Assembly: GCA_004298625.1 (NCBI GenBank)
Contig: SCSY01000098.1
Span: 1-6,184, forward strand
Reading direction: 5' to 3'
Source of the DNA: Nitrospirota bacterium
GTDB taxonomy: Bacteria > Nitrospirota > Thermodesulfovibrionia > Thermodesulfovibrionales > UBA1546
DNA: 6,184 bases
The notes below the pieces were generated by a model, which saw only the letters and a program-made list of their open reading frames with translations, was not told where the DNA came from and made no database searches. The first letter of the stretch is position 1, and every line of letters begins with the position of its first letter. This document shows, one piece after another, positions 5,236 to 6,184 of this stretch. Made by a program: the position numbers and the translations under genes.

Positions 5236-6184
5236 GATAATAAAAGTCTCCAAAGACTCCCTGATGAGCAATAAGGTGAGGTCGTTTCTTACCATGCTGG
5301 GGGTCATCATCGGCGTTGCAGCCGTAATACTCCTTGTCTCTATCGGTGAAGGCGCAAGGAAATACATACGAAAAGAACTTGGCGAGCTCGGTTCAAATAT
5401 CCTTGTAATAGTTCCGGGAAAAACGGCAAAAGAGGGCGGCATGCATATGGGCACAAGCAGCGTGAGAAAACTCGTCTATGACGATGCGGTCTTGATTGAA
5501 AAGCGTTCAAAGAGCGTGCTTTATGCATCCCCGATACTTGTAGGCACATCATGGATAAAACATCTCGGCAAGAGCAGGGACACCTACATCGTAGGCGGCA
5601 ATGAAAACTATTTTGAGATGAGAAACCTCAAAATAGAAACAGGCAGGGCTATAAATTCATCCGACGTTGACGCAAAAAGACGAGTCTGTGTATTGGGGAT
5701 GACGGTAAAAAAAGAGGTCCTTGGAGATATAAATCCTCTCGGCGTTGCCGTTACGATAGGAGATGCAAAATACAGGGTGATAGGCGTGATGCAGCATAAA
5801 GGAGTGGCGTTGGGTTTTGACATAGACGATGTTGTATTTATACCCGTGACAACTGCGCGTGAACTTTTTGATACCGACAGGCTTTTTAATATAACCGTAA
5901 AGGTCAGGAATGCGGAATTACTTCAGGACGCAAAGAAGGAAATAAAAGAAATTCTTATGAAAAAGCATTCCAATAAAGAGGACTTTACTATAATGAGTCA
6001 GGACGAGATGGTTGCGGTTATGGGAAAGATATTGAATATTATGACTGCCGTGCTTGCAGGCATTGCCGCAATATCTCTCGTTGTCGGAGGCATCGGCATA
6101 ATGAACATAATGCTTGTATCGGTCAGGGAGAGGACCCGCGAGATAGGCATCAGGAAGGCGCTCGGCGCAAAGAACAGGGATATT
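5222..6184 (+). CDS. MacB-like ABC transporter permease, 3' end outside the window
   Basis: The frame runs from a GTG at 5222 to the right edge: 321 residues with no stop, of an expected 400 or so. The N-terminus, with SNKVRSFLTMLGVIIGVAAV (16-35), is the typical start of MacB permeases and contains the first membrane helix (about 22-42). A large periplasmic MacB_PCD domain follows (about 43-270). The second helix (about 271-300) contains LVVGGIGIMNIMLV, and the conserved cytoplasmic loop VRERTREIGIRKALGA (301-316) comes after it. The last two helices lie beyond the window. The GTG start is chosen because the family's N-terminus begins just there; it lies inside the ATPase gene (14-bp overlap, different frame) with only a weak GACGGGG ribosome site. 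The neighbours indicate the same efflux pump. Confidence 0.9.
   Translation, partial: MDVIEIIKVSKDSLMSNKVRSFLTMLGVIIGVAAVILLVSIGEGARKYIRKELGELGSNILVIVPGKTAKEGGMHMGTSSVRKLVYDDAVLIEKRSKSVLYASPILVGTSWIKHLGKSRDTYIVGGNENYFEMRNLKIETGRAINSSDVDAKRRVCVLGMTVKKEVLGDINPLGVAVTIGDAKYRVIGVMQHKGVALGFDIDDVVFIPVTTARELFDTDRLFNITVKVRNAELLQDAKKEIKEILMKKHSNKEDFTIMSQDEMVAVMGKILNIMTAVLAGIAAISLVVGGIGIMNIMLVSVRERTREIGIRKALGAKNRDI

Noticed and set aside
5122..5823. Several minus-strand frames across the ATPase-permease junction and the permease
   Set aside because: They are antisense shadows of a permease with clear family motifs; none resembles a known protein or has a ribosome site.

Overview
This is a moderate-GC window from a Gram-negative bacterium. 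A MacA/MacB-type envelope exporter indicates two membranes. The prenyltransferase is of the MqnP/UbiA-like kind found in anaerobic, menaquinone-using groups. The style of the proteins suggests Nitrospirota or Desulfobacterota, but this is an impression and not a proof.

Layout. (1) 1-1521 (+): the C-terminal 506 residues of ribonuclease R, open at the left edge. (2) 1555-2060 (-): a two-gene type II toxin-antitoxin (TA) module, with the antitoxin first and a RelE/ParE toxin second. It converges on rnr and has its own extended -10 promoter buried in a 19-bp palindrome. (3) 2147-2550: mostly noncoding. It opens with a second, diverged copy of the last 33 bp of rnr, then a strong Shine-Dalgarno (SD) sequence with a 16-codon ORF. 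After that comes a roughly 230-bp segment bounded by imperfect inverted repeats and holding a 45-codon minus-strand ORF. (4) 2566-3417 (+): a UbiA-family prenyltransferase with a TTG start and its own extended -10 promoter. (5) 3470-6184 (+): a tightly overlapping exporter operon made of a MacA-like adaptor, a MacB-like ATPase and a MacB-like permease, with the last cut by the right edge.

How the parts work together. The three exporter genes form a tripartite efflux pump: the ATPase and permease make the inner-membrane motor, and the adaptor would bridge to a TolC-type outer-membrane channel that is not in the window. The prenyltransferase probably serves quinone synthesis. RNase R degrades structured RNA.

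The most notable structure is the rnr 3' end present on both sides of the TA cassette (30 of 33 positions identical, 657 bp apart). Both copies encode the same C-terminal peptide and end at the same stop codon. This looks like an insertion or duplication at the gene's 3' end that carried in the TA pair while keeping rnr intact. No wholly new multi-gene system is evident; the remaining genes belong to known families.
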